Assembly: GCA_947652605.1 (NCBI GenBank) | Contig: OX393579.1 | Location: 22,775,674-22,839,673 of the forward strand | Reading direction: 5' to 3' | Length of the DNA: 64,000 nucleotides | Origin: Elmis aenea | Lineage: Eukaryota; Arthropoda; Insecta; Coleoptera; Elmidae | In this document: in pieces, positions 1-11,994 of the stretch | Numbering within the stretch: the stretch's first letter is position 1 | Layout: every line of letters starts with the position of its first letter | Notes under the pieces: model-generated | Database searches by the model: none | The model's input: only the letters and a program-made list of their open reading frames with translations | What the model was told of the DNA's origin: nothing | Position numbers and translations under genes: made by a program

Positions 1-92
1 CTAGATAAGTTCTGTTTGCGTCAAATTTTTAAGCACCTGAATATAAAACTTTGCCCTAATTTAATCGAAGTTGTAGCTCTTATCGTTTACGA

Positions 93-336
93 CAGCGATT
101 CTTAACCGGGGGGCCGCGGCCCCCTGGGGGGCCGTGAAAGATTTTAAGGGGGTCGCGAAAAATATATAAAAAGTTATTACTTTTTAAAATATGTTTTGCT
201 CCTTATTTTACTCGAACCAACCGAGATATATTTTCTTAAATAAATCGTAATATTTTTGTTACTACAAAATAGGGAGCCGCGAAAATATTTTAGGATATTT
301 AGCGGGCCGCAACTACTAAAAAGTTAAGAACCACTG
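93..336. mobile_element. hAT-type MITE (244 bp)
   Basis: The left end reads CAGCGATTCTTAACC and the right end, read inward on the other strand, CAGTGGTTCTTAAC, a typical hAT terminal repeat. The 8-bp sequence GTTTACGA flanks it on both sides (85-92 and 337-344), an exact hAT-length target duplication. The inside is partly G-rich (GGGGGGCCGCGGCCCCC) and has no coding potential, so this is a non-autonomous copy. Confidence 0.9.
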
Positions 337-391
337 GTTTACGAGATCCCCATAGTGGTCCTCGAAAAACGAGAACCCTGTACTGTCAAAA

Positions 392-582
392 TATAACTTA
401 CATTTTTTGCCGTTAAAACAAATATTTTTTACGTTCACTTACATTTTTTGTCGTTGGAATACAAATTTTGTCGTTCACTTAAACTTTTGCCGTGACAGCA
501 AATATTTTGTCGTTAAAATATAATATTTGTCGTGGATACATTTTTTGTCGTGAATAATACCAATTTTGTCGAGCTAAAAAAT
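392..582. repeat. degenerate tandem repeat, TTTTTGTCGTT unit
   Basis: About eight loose copies of a motif resembling ACNTACATTTTTTGTCGTT follow one another at roughly 20-30 bp spacing. The core TTTGTCGT or TTTGCCGT recurs almost unchanged while the linkers vary. No coding role is seen. Confidence 0.6.
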
Positions 583-600
583 AGCACCTATTAACAATAC

Positions 601-1615
601 GAATTAGGTAGGTACTTATATAAAAAAAACTTTAATGATTTGATATGTAGAAACCATTTTCTAAACAACTTAAGCCAGCTTTGAACAAACCTAGTGGCTT
701 ACCGCTTACATACGTTGATTAAACACGATTACACTAGCATTAAAGCTTAATGGATCAACGATACATTATAAATTCAAGTAAATGGATCGCAATTACTTTT
801 TATCGATTTCCTATGTAGCTCTTAAAATTAATTGTTACAGATAGTTTGAGTTGCTGTGTAAAACGAAATGCTAATAAAAGCAGTCACTGCGCGAAAGCTT
901 TAAGAGCTGCTAATAAGAATAAGACATCGGCAAATATATTCTTAAGTAAAAGGAAGCTTAACAAACACTTTTGTTTGGAGATTTAAAAGCCATTACTTTT
1001 ACAGAATCGAATACCAAATTACATTAATCAGTTAGTGTTTACAAAATATAATTAGCGAGTGTGGGTCCATCTTTAACCCGACAAAAAGAATTTTAAAATT
1101 CGTTTCTTTAAAAGTTGACAAAAAATTGGTACTTGGGAAATACAAGAGAAAGTTTATCAGGAACAGAAATGCTTTGAATGGCGTTAACGTCATTTACAGG
1201 GAGATTTCTTTTAAGTACACTCATCTAGATTTTTATTTTAGCATTTTTCAACACAAATTACCGACATTACTGTTTGTTGTTAAGAAAATTATACTGCATA
1301 AAAAATTAATGAAAACATAAAAGCCAGGAAGGAAACTAATTTAAAAAACGTCATTCAGGAATGTCTAAGACCATTACGCGAAGGAAAACTTTTAAAGCCA
1401 GTAACTCTTTAGATGTTTTGTAAGAGCTCTCCATCGTGGGAACGCACATTATTAAAAAAATGCTTTTTTCGTTTTATTTTTAGAGCTCGATAAAGTTAAA
1501 ATCTGACACTTGCTTTCTTCTCGTGGGTGGAAACAAATGAATGCCCTATTCAGTATCTCGGATTTTAATATTTTTGCATGTCGACAAACATCCACTAAGT
1601 TAATTCTGTTTAAAT
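601..1615. other. AT-rich stretch without recognisable features
   Basis: I see no gene, terminal repeat or tandem array here. One 64-residue open frame at 1126-1320 begins at a TTG codon and has low-complexity, AT-driven composition; I regard it as chance. Confidence 0.5.
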
Positions 1616-1700
1616 CAGGGTCGGATTAAGGCCTTCACTCTGCGATATCATGGAGTAATAAAATTTTGCTTAATTAAAATAGTTATCAAGACTGGAATAA
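1616..1700. mobile_element. possible single hAT end (CAGGGTCGGATTAAGGC)
   Basis: CAGGGTCGGATTAAGGC resembles the outer end of a widespread hAT family (CAGGGCCGGATTAAGGC type). No partner end or 8-bp duplication was found, so this is at most a one-ended remnant. Confidence 0.3.
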
Positions 1701-1831
1701 AGTATTAAAACAAATCGTTTATTGCTAGAATTTAAGCTATAGCTTCGTTTTCTGCTTTTTTAAATTTTAGAATTAGGTTTATATATAATTGTTTTAAGGA
1801 AAATGTAAACCAATAAACGATTCTAGAAGTA

Positions 1832-2071
1832 TACAGGCTGATAATAATCTACATGTGTTGGGTGGGTAACTTTCTTATTATAAGGGTTACATGGCCGGTT
1901 ACATTAGCAAAGTTGGGCAGAATTTTAAGACGAACTTAATGCCATTTTGACATTTAACATTATTTACTATTGAAAAAATTGCTTTAGCTGTTTTCAAAAC
2001 ATTTAAAAAAGTTGAAGGTATAGGTCAAATGTCAAAATGGCATTAGGTTCGTAGATTATTGTCACCCTGTA
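1832..2071. mobile_element. MITE with TACAGGSTG ends, TA duplication
   Basis: The left end TACAGGCTGATAATAATCTA and the right end TAGATTATTGTCACCCTGTA are imperfect inverted repeats of about 22 bp, flanked by TA. A second inverted pair lies inside (AATGCCATTTTGACATTT against AAATGTCAAAATGGCATT), so the copy can fold into a two-stem hairpin. A related left half is at 28976. Tc1/mariner-type mobilisation is inferred from the TA duplication. Confidence 0.75.
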
Positions 2072-2239
2072 TAGAAAACGTTAAATCTTAAAATTATATT
2101 AAGACTGTTAGGTTATAGAGAAGACAGTTTTTTCGCATTTTTGAAGTAGAAAGACATAGCTTAAGAATCTCTGCATAAGTAATATCGTAGAAAACTTGAC
2201 TATTGAATTTTAAAAACTAAAGCAGGCTGGATTAATTTT

Positions 2240-2727
2240 GATAAAGTCAGGTGATTAAGGCTTTAGTATAAGGTTCTCATAAGACCGTTAGTAATGTATG
2301 CCTGCGTAGTGTGGGGTAACACATGCAAATCAAACTTAAAACAAATCCAAGTCTTGCAAAATAAAGTTCTTAGAATCGCAGTAAACGCTGAGTGGTACGT
2401 AAGTAATGTACAACTCCACAAGGAACTCGGTATTCTAACAATAACTGAATATAGTAAAAAGTTAACAGTTAAGTTCCACTCCAACTTGCAGGGCTGCGAA
2501 GGTGCCCACCATTATTCGCTAGGTCGCAAAGACATTCACTCTCGCCTAAAGCGAAGACTGCCCCAAGACCTATACACGTAGTGAGTTTGTTGTGAAATGT
2601 TTAACCAAGTGTCCTAAGTGTGAGGAATAAGATCCTCTTCGATAAATTAAGCTAATAAACGTCTTACAGCTCCGTTATGAATAACGACTAATGTCGTTGA
2701 ACTGACGATTATATATTTAAAAAAAAA
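2240..2727 (+). pseudogene. 3' fragment of a Jockey-clade non-LTR retrotransposon
   Basis: An open stretch at 2294-2581 gives a 95-residue peptide whose order of motifs (YACVVWGNT, LQNKVLRIAVNAEWYV, HKELGILTI) is the region after the reverse transcriptase domain in Jockey-clade elements, where the consensus is close to WGxxxxxxLxxxQNKxLRxIxxAPWYVxN. Only this C-terminal piece remains; the catalytic FADD region is absent, as expected of a 5'-truncated copy. About 135 bp after the stop an A-run (2718-2726) may be the remains of its tail. A second fragment of the same clade begins about 500 bp downstream. Confidence 0.7.
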
Positions 2728-2908
2728 GAAGCTTGAAATAGCAAATTTCAGATTTATACAGATAATATTGGTAACAAAAAAGTAAGAAAATTACGTTCAA
2801 TTTTTTAGGATATTTCAGGAACATAAAAACACACATTTTTACTAATCTAACCTACCTTCTATATTTACCGTTTGTACGATGTCCCCATGTTCTTTACAAA
2901 TAACCTGA

Positions 2909-4685
2909 ACAGGGTCGAATTTGGTCCACCAAATTCGAATGTTTTACCGTAGTAGTTGGCGAAAATCTGATATTGGTCTCTTGGGCTATTTTTATTGAGA
3001 AAATAATGTAATCAGATTTTTTACACCGATTTTCATTTCGGCACAGACGAAAAATGAAATTTCAACGTGTTTAAAAATTTAATATAACTTCCCTATTTAT
3101 TAATAGAACAAAATGTTATACAGATTTTTATGCCTAATTTAAAAACAAAATTAAATTTTCTTAGTGACCTGGATTTTCGAGAGATGAAGTTAACTTATAT
3201 TTGTTTAAATAGAAACCCTAGTTAGCCATGGCATGAATAATGACGATATTCCTGAGGAAATTCTTCCTAATCACCAGTTTGGGCACCACTCCACCATCCA
3301 ACAATGCCAGCGAATTGTAACAATAATTAATCAAGCATTTGATTCGAAGGAATACTGTCCCGCAGTTTACTTAGACATCCAACAGGCTTTTGACAAAGTA
3401 TGGCATAAAGGTCTTCTCTACAAAATCAAAACACACATGCCAAGTGAATATTACACTGTTAAAGTCCTACGTCTCCGGGCGATACTTCCAAATTAAGTAT
3501 GGCAACGAATACTCCGAAATCTGTACTATCAAATCTGGAGTACCACAGGGAAGTGGCCTTTACTATACACATTATACACTTCAGACATACCAACTACACA
3601 AAACACCTACTTAGGGACATTTGCCGATGATACAGTGATTTTAAGTCGACACAAGGACCCAGACATAGCCGCTACAAGATTACAAATCCACGTCGACCTA
3701 TTACAAAAGTGGCTTAGTAAATGGAGAATCAAAGTCAATGAAACGAAAAGTACACATGTTACACACACCTTAAAACGCTCTGAATGCCCATCAATACAAC
3801 TAAATAACATACAAATTCCAAGAGCAAACGAAGTTAGATATTTAGGACTTTATCTTGATAATAAATTAACGTGGAAACAACACATAAACAAAAAAAAAAG
3901 GAAATAAATGGACTTAAAAATAAAGAAAATGTATTGGCTCTTTGGAAAAAGAGTTATGGGGATGCTCAAGTAAGTCGAATGTGAACATCATACAAAGATT
4001 CCAAGCCAAAACGTTGAGATTAATAACAGGAGCTCCATGGTATGTAACCAACATTACACTACATACTGACCTAAACATACCACTCATAGAAGATGAACGT
4101 AGAAGAGCCGAGAAAAACTACGACAGACTACAAAGCCATCCCAACGAACTAGCCTCAGAACTCACTCAGGTGGTAAAATCGGGACGCCTCAAAAGAATAT
4201 GGCCAAATGAACTAAAACCATAATAAGTTTCCAGCGGGATGACATCGATGGATGGACTTCCCCTCATGACAAGATACGCCAACACATTAGCTCGTAGGAC
4301 TATTTTTTGTGTATAACCTAGGTACATCATAAGGTTCTGATTGTTAATTTGCATTAAATTAAAAAAAATCAAAAAAAATCTCGAAAGTCAGGGTCGCAAA
4401 ATATTTTTTTTTTTTTAAATTAAGCATAAAAATCTGCATCAACAACCCTCATAATATTTTTTTCTATTTTAAATTTTAATAAATAATGAAGTTACAGTAA
4501 ATTTTCACAAACTTTGAAATTTCATTTTTCGTTTGTAGTGCCAAAATGGAAAGCGATATAAAAAATCTTATTACACAGACGTTCTTTTCTCAAAAAAATA
4601 GCCCAAGAGACCAATATCAAATTTTTGCTAACTTTTGCGGTAACCAAGGTACCCCGTAAAACATTGGAATTTGGTTCACCCTGTA
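2909..4685. mobile_element. foldback element with ~290-bp inverted arms
   Basis: The left arm (2909-3183) and the right arm (4379-4685) are inverted copies. Shared blocks include TGATATTGGTCTCTTGGGCT, AAAAATGAAATTTCAA and GCAGATTTTTATGC (CAGATTTTTATGC on the left). The right end finishes ACCCTGTA and the left starts ACAGGGT, like other elements in this window. The left terminus carries an extra inverted CGAATTTGGTCC next to ACCAAATTCG, a small local rearrangement. Single ends with TACAGGGTGGACCAAATTCG occur at 35693 and 61930, so this is a family. A Jockey-type relic fills the loop. Confidence 0.75.
3190..4380 (+). pseudogene. Jockey-clade reverse transcriptase, 5'-truncated and frameshifted
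   Basis: Three frames together cover the reverse transcriptase of a Jockey-type element: the fingers-palm start HQFGHHSTIQQ and the motif YLDIQQAFDKVWHKGLL (3233-3496), then SGVPQGSG in a shifted frame (about 3531), then the catalytic TFADDTVILS (about 3615), LGLYLDNKLTWKQHI (to 3890) and the post-RT motif LWGCSSKSN...LITGAPWYV (3942-4223). At least two frameshifts are present and about 25-30 residues are missing just before LWGC. No endonuclease or ORF1 lies upstream. The segment ends in an A-rich tail at 4356-4380. It is inserted in the loop of a foldback and is plainly inactive. Confidence 0.85.
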
Positions 4686-5640
4686 TGTTATTTGTTTATG
4701 GTTCAATCAACGTTTTAAAGAGAACGGTTGTATGTTTGCCGTTAATTTTGTCACGAATAATTGCAAGTATTAGACATATAGGAGTTAATATGTAAGTCGT
4801 AGGTGGTATATCGGTTTTACAGTATATTTTTGCCTAATTTTGACACTAAAAATCTCAAATAAAGAAAAACCCATTATTTTTAAATGTCCCTTCCTCGCTC
4901 TTGAAGCCTTCTATTATTTTTAAACCTGAAATAATTAAATCGTCAGAATAAAAAACCGGTAATAGTACCTACTTATACATCGCTTATTTTGTTACAATGA
5001 CAAAGATAAATGTTTGAGAAATTTAATACATTTCCTTGATATGTATCAAGTGAATTTTATTGTGTGCTGTCTTATGAACCATAAAATTTGATAAAACAAA
5101 CATGTCCACAGCAAGGTAGGCAAATTCAGTAGCGACATTTTAGATATGTCGACATAAACGATATATTGTTACGGACAGTCGAGCGTATTAATGAGGGCTA
5201 TATAAAATCATTTTTATGAGAGAAAAGGGGACAACATCCATAACTCGCTGTAAAATATTACGAATGTAAAATATAAAATTGAGGATAAATGTAAAAACGG
5301 CATAACGAACTACCCTACAATTATACAAATTGACCAAACAAGTGCGAACATTTTGTTTGTTAAAAGGTTTTGCTTCAAAATTACACACAAATGGTACGCA
5401 GATGGTCGAAATATTCGTAATTAGCTATAATTCCAAATGCTTACTGAAAAACGAATGCAAGCCTAAGTTAATGAGCAAACATTCATTTACGTCATTTACG
5501 CTTTTATCGCCTCATTAATTTTATTTTAATAAAGATTTTTTTGTTAATCAACCACTTTCCTTTCCAAGTTTATATACAAATTTTAATTTTTATCTAAGTG
5601 CTAATATACATATTTGTTTAAATTACACTTCAGTTCTATA
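4686..5640. other. AT-rich stretch without clear features
   Basis: No inverted repeat, tandem repeat or convincing coding region is visible. AGGTAGGCAAATTCAGTAGCGACATT near 5115 weakly resembles the start of the arm at 39426. Short open frames at 5188-5518 overlap on both strands and look like chance. Confidence 0.45.
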
Positions 5641-7668
5641 AACAGGGTGTTGACTTTATGCAAAATTAAATAGTTGAAAATATTGGCTCTCCTGATTATT
5701 TTACGACAAAAATAGAAATATAAAAGTTGTTCGGAATCAAAAACTACGTCAGAATCTTTACTTACATTTTCAATTTGGTTAGCATTTCCGCTTCCTTTGA
5801 GAAAACTTAAAAAATATCGCGGTAGTCTGGTTTCCTATAGTTTTATACCTATGGATTTTATGCAATTTAACAATATGCATTTTAAACAGAGTATGCCAAT
5901 AGCAGAATCATTCTCCTCCGGATCCGAATTTTGTATGCTCGAAGTAGTGCAGTGTTGCGAAAATACAGAAAAACGTAATTTTATGAAATTTGAAAATTAT
6001 ACGTTTTTAAATTTTCTTAGTGCGAAAATCTTTATAAGTTGCTTCTTTATTATCGTATATCGGCATTTTTTTAATATTTGCTTCAATTGGCCGATAAGCA
6101 CTGCCTAAAAAATTATTTTTTACGAGATTTAATAACTATGTCAAATAAGTTTAAAGCGCAATCTCGTAAATTTTGGAAAGCTCGTGCAGCTTAAAATGTC
6201 AAATGGGAGAAGTTTTTTTAAATTTTTATAAATACAGGTAGGTCACTACTATTTATATCGAAACGAAATTGTAACAAAATATTAACGAAGTTTTTTCAAC
6301 AAAGAGAACTCAGATATCCCCAACGGTTTAAGAGTACGCTCTTTTATACCGAGTGTAAATGAAGTGTAGTACACCCCCTTTTTTTTCTTAGGTTTGATTT
6401 TAGATAAATGAAATTTGCTTTGTGAGCACATGCTCATGCACATATTGTTTCACTCACGGTTTCACCGGATATGTCTTTGTTACTTTAAATGGAACACCCT
6501 GTGCATTTGTACATGTTTGGAAAGAGGATGCGACTTTGGATACAACTGCACTATTTTGGTTAATTTTTATAACCTCAAATAATTTTTGGACCAAACCTTA
6601 ATTTTCTATTAAGTGTGCCGTGACCTACATACATAAATTGAATTTTGTTAGGTCAAAAATTGTCCAAAAAACGTTTTTGTAACTTTTAATTGACATTTAG
6701 GTACTTTAATCGGCTTTGAAGGTCGGGGAATCGGTTTTTTGACAATTTTTTTTTTGAATGGAACTATGGTGGTACAAGCGGTTATTTAAATGGAGTATCT
6801 TCTAAGGCTAAGGAATTCGTCAATACCAATAACTTGCATTTTTATTAGGAGTCTGCTTCAAAACCTTCAAATTATTTTAAAGATTTATTAAGAAATCGCA
6901 TAACTGCAACAAAACAAATCATTCAAAACAAAACTAAAGGGGCTACGGAAGATCGCTGTGGAAACAAACAAATACTTGTTTACGTGTTTGTACGTCTTTG
7001 CGGTGGTCATTAAATTAAAACTTAATAAAAATTTAAATTTTGGTTCAAAAATTATTTGAGGTTATAAAAATTAACCGAAATAGTGCAGTTGTATCCAACA
7101 TCGTTTCCTCTTTCCAAAAATGTAAAAATATGCAGGGTGTTCCATTTAAAATAATTTTCGGCGATTTTGAAAGTGAAACAATAAATTGTGTGCATGTACT
7201 TAAAAAATTCGGATTTTTGCACATACTTTACGTCTAAATTTAATTTATCTAAAATCAAAACTTAAGACAGAAAAGAGGGTGTACCACACTTTGTTGACAC
7301 CCGGTATAAAAATCTTTGTAGCGTCCCAACGTGTAAACTTTTTTTAAGCCTATTATTTTTCAAATAATAACGCCATTCGAATCCGGAGGATTATTCCCTT
7401 ATAGGAACCGACAGTTTACGATGCATATTGTTAAGTTGCATAAAATCCATATAAAACTATAGAAAACCAGACTACCGCGATATTTTTTAAGTTATCTCAA
7501 AGGAAGCGGAAATGCTAACCAAATTAAAAATGTAAGTAAAGAGTCTTATGTCGTTTTATTTTTATATTTTCACTTTTATCGTAAAATAATCAGGGGTGCC
7601 AATATTTGCAATTATTCTATTTTGCATGGTAAACTCCTATGTACGATACTCTTAGTCAACACCCTGTA
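5641..7668. mobile_element. outer foldback element, ~350-bp inverted arms
   Basis: The left arm begins ACAGGGTGTTGACT and the right arm ends AGTCAACACCCTGTA. Long blocks match in inverted orientation, for example GGTTAGCATTTCCGCTTCCTT, AAAAATATCGCGGTAGTCTGG and AATATGCAT near 5780-5880 against 7420-7520. The arms are roughly 85 percent similar by eye. No transposase is present. The middle is occupied by a second, unrelated foldback. Termini and probable TA target suggest a Tc1/mariner-type MITE that has grown by nested insertion. Confidence 0.85.
6347..7306. mobile_element. inner foldback element (960 bp) nested in 5641-7668
   Basis: The ends are TACCGAGTGTAAATGAAGTG and CACTTTGTTGACACCCGGTA, flanked by TA at 6345-6346 and 7307-7308. 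Inverted blocks include GATTTTAGATAAA, TGGAACACCCTG, GTTGTATCCA or GGATACAACTGCACTATTT and ATTTTTATAACCTCAAATAAT; each arm is about 290 bp. It interrupts the outer foldback, so it arrived later. Open frames seen in its right arm on both strands (7040-7258) are by-products of the repeat. Confidence 0.85.
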
Positions 7669-7989
7669 TAGTGTATACTTGTTTATTACAATCTAAATGC
7701 AAAGACCTTAACAAATATCTAACGCGTTTTTATTTGTATAGGAATAAATGTACTATCTGGGGAAATTTATCTAAAATGTTCCTATTCATAACCCAGCAAG
7801 TTTTCTGAAACGGACAACTTAGGTCTCATTGGTTGTCGTTGTCAGTAAATAGTTGATAAAAAAAACAATAACTTTTCCCGTCTATTTGTTCTGGGAGCGA
7901 AAATATTACACTGCATTAAAACTGTAAATATGAGATTTTTGCATGTGATCACGATTACAGGAAGTCAGTATATTTATTTCCGACTGCGA

Positions 7990-8145
7990 CTTCACTGACA
8001 GGTGCGTCGTGAGGGAGGGGGTGATGGATTTAAATTCTCCGAGCCCGAGATTCACAGTGGCCCATAATTCATCCCACAATTTGTTTTTTAGTAAATAAGT
8101 TTTCAGAAAATGTTCCCCCCGGGTCCTACGATGTCTCTCGCCACT
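7990..8145. repeat. dispersed repeat copy 1 (CTCCGRGCCCGRGATT family)
   Basis: Contains GGGGTGATGGATTTAAATTCTCCGAGCCCGAGATTCACAG, then about 80 bp further TTCCCCCCGGGTCCTACGATGTCTCTCGCC. The same blocks in the same order and spacing recur at 9262-9405. Unit and class are unknown. Confidence 0.6.
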
Positions 8146-8383
8146 TTTTTTTATAGGACAATTTATACAAAACTGGATTGGGTTTTTTCATTTTGTGGGT
8201 TTTAAGTTTTAATGAATAAATTTATCGCACTGAATTTTAAAGTAAATTATTTTTTTGTACATAATAGCAGTAATATTATTTACATTATAAAAGCAGCGAA
8301 AATTAACGTTAAACGAAACACATATTTGTTAAAATAAAATTTTAAGATATTTTTTTTTAAATTCAATTAAATTTCATTGTCTC

Positions 8384-8427
8384 TTGGTCCAGTTTCGAGA
8401 TTCCAGTCTCTTCGTCAGTAGTAGTCT
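8384..8427 (-). other. stem-loop of retroelement-tail type
   Basis: On the minus strand CTGACGAAGAGACTGGAATCTCGAAACTGG contains the stem GAGA/TCTC followed by GAAA. This CTGANGA-stem-GAAA layout is common near the 3' ends of insect retroelements. It recalls a hammerhead core, but I find neither stem III nor stem I. Confidence 0.3.
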
Positions 8428-9261
8428 TATTTATAAATAAGTTATATGCTATACATTCATAAATTATTAATTTAATGTGTATTCAAAATTATTAAAATTG
8501 CTACTTATCAAGATACAAAAACTAATAACTGGTTCAATATTTTTGCCAGCGATTTTCGATTAAAAATAGATAAGTGATACTTCTATTTAATTAGGCATTC
8601 CGCAATTGCTGTGTCAAAATAAGAAGGCTTTACTTAATGCTCACATCCTGTATGTAATCAATATGCATTTTAATTTAATTTAATGGAAATCGCCACAGAT
8701 TTTGTCCCAGATATCGCCAGCTATCGTCAGATGAAGGGTCATTAAGTATAAATTTCGTAATAGTACCTATAGCACGAAACTTCGGAATAAAATGGAAAAA
8801 AGTTGCGATTTTTGAAACATTTTGCATTTTGTTTGGTATTAAAATAAACGATAATAATTATGAAAAGGGAGCGAAAATAATAAATTACACTAAAATAATC
8901 GTGTAGAAGAGAATAATAATGGCACGTTTTTGTTTAAACAACATTTAAGATTGTTTTGCTTCGGTTCAAATACTTTAGCCAAAATTTTCTTCCACTTATT
9001 CGGCTAGGCCTTATTGTTTGTTTGATAAGTATTTATGCATCAATCCCACCCAAAAATTTGCAAAAATATACTTAGTTGACTGTTAACCCGATAGCTGGCG
9101 ACATCTTCAGCGAAATATTTCGAAATTTGCAGTAAAAACCAGTGCATGAGTTTTATTTCATTTCAAACAGTTATAATAACAGACGGGGGCCGGTCTTAAA
9201 GTAAAGCGTCGGCGCATTATCATGGATATTGCAAAATAAATTCCTCTTGAAGGCAAGGACG

Positions 9262-9405
9262 TCGAGAGAGAGGGGTGAAATTCTCCGGGCCCGGGATTTA
9301 CAGGGGCTCGGACATGATTCCACAATATTTTTTTTAGTTTACTTGGGGCTCATTCAAAATTTTTCCCCAGAGCTCGGAGACATCTCTCGTTGCCCCTCCT
9401 GTCCA
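9262..9405. repeat. dispersed repeat copy 2 (CTCCGRGCCCGRGATT family)
   Basis: GGGGTGAAATTCTCCGGGCCCGGGATTTACAGGGGC and, downstream, TTCCCCAGAGCTCGGAGACATCTCTCGTTGCCCC parallel the copy at 7990. The open frame running through it (9229-9426, TTG start) is a by-product. Confidence 0.6.
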
Positions 9406-9474
9406 CTGACCAGAATTTGCTCATGAACTCTGACTCAACAGCCCTACTTTAAACCTCTCTGTATGAAAAACGAA

Positions 9475-10358
9475 GTACCGTTATAATGGGGCTACTTGGG
9501 ACAGTTTCAACATTTAAAAGCGTGTACCACGTTCATTTTTTAATTAAAAACTTTGAATTTTTTTATGTAATTGGGTGAGGTGCCAATGAACAATATTCTA
9601 TATATAAAATAAATATATATGTATATATACAAGATACCAACAAAAAAAACTTCTTGTCCCAAGTAATACTTAAGACCGGGCAACTTGGGACACATGAATT
9701 TCAGTAGTTTGACTCAAGTTTAGCCTATAAATTTCTACTTGGGACAGTTATATTATATTTTTTATATTAAATTGATCTTTCACAATTATCCAGCATGAAA
9801 AAAAATATCAAAAATAAAGAAAATAAAACTTTAATTCGCAAGTTACAAAAATTTTAAACTAAACGATATTTTGATTGGAAAAATTAAAAAAATTGTACTA
9901 CCTCTGTTCAAAAATGATTGTCTCATTTGTAAAAAAGTTGTTTAAAGCAGGATTCAATATATTAATTGAATTAAAAACTAATGAGACAATCATTTTTGAA
10001 CAAAAATTTTCACCAAAACGGACAATCATTCATTTTTGAACATAGGTAGTATTAAATAAAAAAATGAGATAAGTTATTCAAGACTTAATATTAAACGTAT
10101 ATTTTCAGAACAAAAGTACAAGAGAAGTTTTAAACAGTTCTTAATTCGGCCATTTTATATTAATTAAAAAAATGGATGTAACAACTTACCGTCTTGTAGT
10201 AATTTCAAAAACTAATTAAGCTTATATGATACTTTTAAAACTCTACTAAGCAACTTTGATTATCTCAAAAGTTTACAGTTGTAAACAAAATTTTTAGGTG
10301 AGAATATCATTTTGTCCCAAGTTACCCTACTGTCCCAAGTTGCCCTATTCTACGGTAC
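9475..10358. mobile_element. MITE-like element with CTTGGGACAG ends (884 bp)
   Basis: The left end GTACCGTTATAATGGGGCTACTTGGGACAG mirrors the right end, which read inward is GTACCGTAGAATAGGGCAACTTGGGACAG. Subterminal copies of CAACTTGGGACA or TACTTGGGACAG occur at about 9679, 9737, 10313 and 10331, giving the ends a repeated-motif structure. The flanking GTAC may be the target duplication or part of the repeat. No transposase is visible. A smaller TA-flanked MITE lies inside. The layout resembles the element at 14189 but the motif differs. Confidence 0.7.
9898..10049. mobile_element. small MITE (152 bp) inside 9475-10358
   Basis: CTACCTCTGTTCAAAAATGA at the left is inverted at the right as TCATTTTTGAACATAGGTAG, flanked by TA on each side. 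A further copy of AATGAGACAATCATTTTTGAAC (9980-10001) is a perfect 22-bp inverse of 9906-9927, so alternative hairpins are possible. Confidence 0.7.
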
Positions 10359-11990
10359 TGTAGAATACTCAAGCCATTTCGTCGTTAGGTGCACAAAGCC
10401 ACTATTCTGCTGTAACACAATATGTTTGAAACTGTTATAAACGTTTTTTGGTCCAAAAATAATGTTTGGTACTGAGTTACAATACCGTTAATTTATTTAA
10501 CAGCATGAAATCTTAACTTAAAAATAAAGTGTTCTATTTTTGCTGGTTAATCTTTATTACATGATTTGCAATATAAGATAAATGAATCAATAATTTTATC
10601 TATACATTGGTCATAACTTTTATTTACCAATATTTTTTTTTTATTTATTCTTTACCAGACTTATCAATGAGATATTTTTACGAATCACGTTCCATTAAGA
10701 AAGAATATTTCGGAAAGATCAACCGTTTTATTTTTGGAAGTGCTGTTGGCAGGTAAATATTTAATAAAACTCAGCTCACATAAGTCTCTTATAGCTTTCG
10801 TATACCTTTCAAAGATCAAGTTGTCTCTTTCAAAAAAGACCCTGTCGAGCCACTACTTCAGCTCAATATTGCCGTCGATCGGTAATTTGATGAATGTTCG
10901 AGTCTTTCAGAAATCGCTATAAACAACCTGGTGATACAGAAAGCAATCTGTGTAAAGCGGGAGTCATTTACTACGCATGTAAATGGCAAATTCGTAAACT
11001 TACATGTTCGTAACACAGATAAAAGTGACTCTATCACATCCTTGTGCTGTTCGGAATTTATGATGTAGATAAATTTGATCCACAAGCAGAAGAAACGAGC
11101 GAAATGTCACACTTTAAGCGCACATGAGTAAGTAGAAGAGAAAAGAAAACCTTAGCTGTATTTAATTATTATTTTAGGATTGGACCTTATAATTGTTGTT
11201 TTTGATTATTTTCTGTAAACCGCTTAGATTTAATTCACTTTTAGTTATTAATGTAATTTAAATAAAAATGTTTTTTCGTGAAAATATTTTTATTAAGGGT
11301 ATTGCTCTATGAATATATATTTTTTTAAATAAATAGGATAGGACTATTAATGTCTGTAACAATTACAGTTCACCACAAAATTAATTTAGAACCTTTAGGT
11401 AACGAGCAGACATAAAATTAATATAAAAGTTGCAATGTTGTTTCTTTAACGATTTTGATTAAAATGAAAAAAGAACTGTAATAGAGGAAGAGTTTTAATG
11501 GTGAAAAAAGAAATAACTCGCTGATTTAAAAATTGACAGATAATAACAAAAATTAATGAAGACAAATGTCAGATTGGCTGTCATGGCTACTTATATTTGT
11601 AAAATTAATCCAATTTTAAAATATTAATTATAAACTAAATATTAAACATTTAAGCTTATTAATGGTCTCAAATGATGCGTAATAAATTTATCTTTCTATT
11701 GTTACCATTAATTTTAATATAAACTCAATTGGGGAGCAGGAATCCGAAAATAAGTTAAAACCAATGTTAATTCCCTATGTTCACGGCTGGTGGTTAACAC
11801 CCGGTATATGTATGTATGTAGTTCAGCTTGGTTCAAGAACAAAATTTATTGGTAAACATCATCTTTTTAATACGCATTAGTTATGTAGCAAATTTGAAAT
11901 TTTTTTATTGCTAGTTATTTTGAATATTAAAACATCAGATTTGCAACTTATTAGTTAAAATAAACGCTTTTTCTGCGCTACAATTTTTTA
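10359..11990. other. AT-rich stretch without clear features
   Basis: No gene or mobile element recognised. Overlapping open frames on both strands at 10734-11085 lack family motifs. GTTAACACCCGGTATA at about 11795 looks like a lone element end of the TACCGGGTG type. Confidence 0.45.
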
Positions 11991-11994
11991 TGGT

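Noticed and set aside
8384..8427. Hammerhead ribozyme on the minus strand (CTGACGA...GAAA)
   Set aside because: Only the core and a short stem II are present; no stem III or stem I can be drawn.
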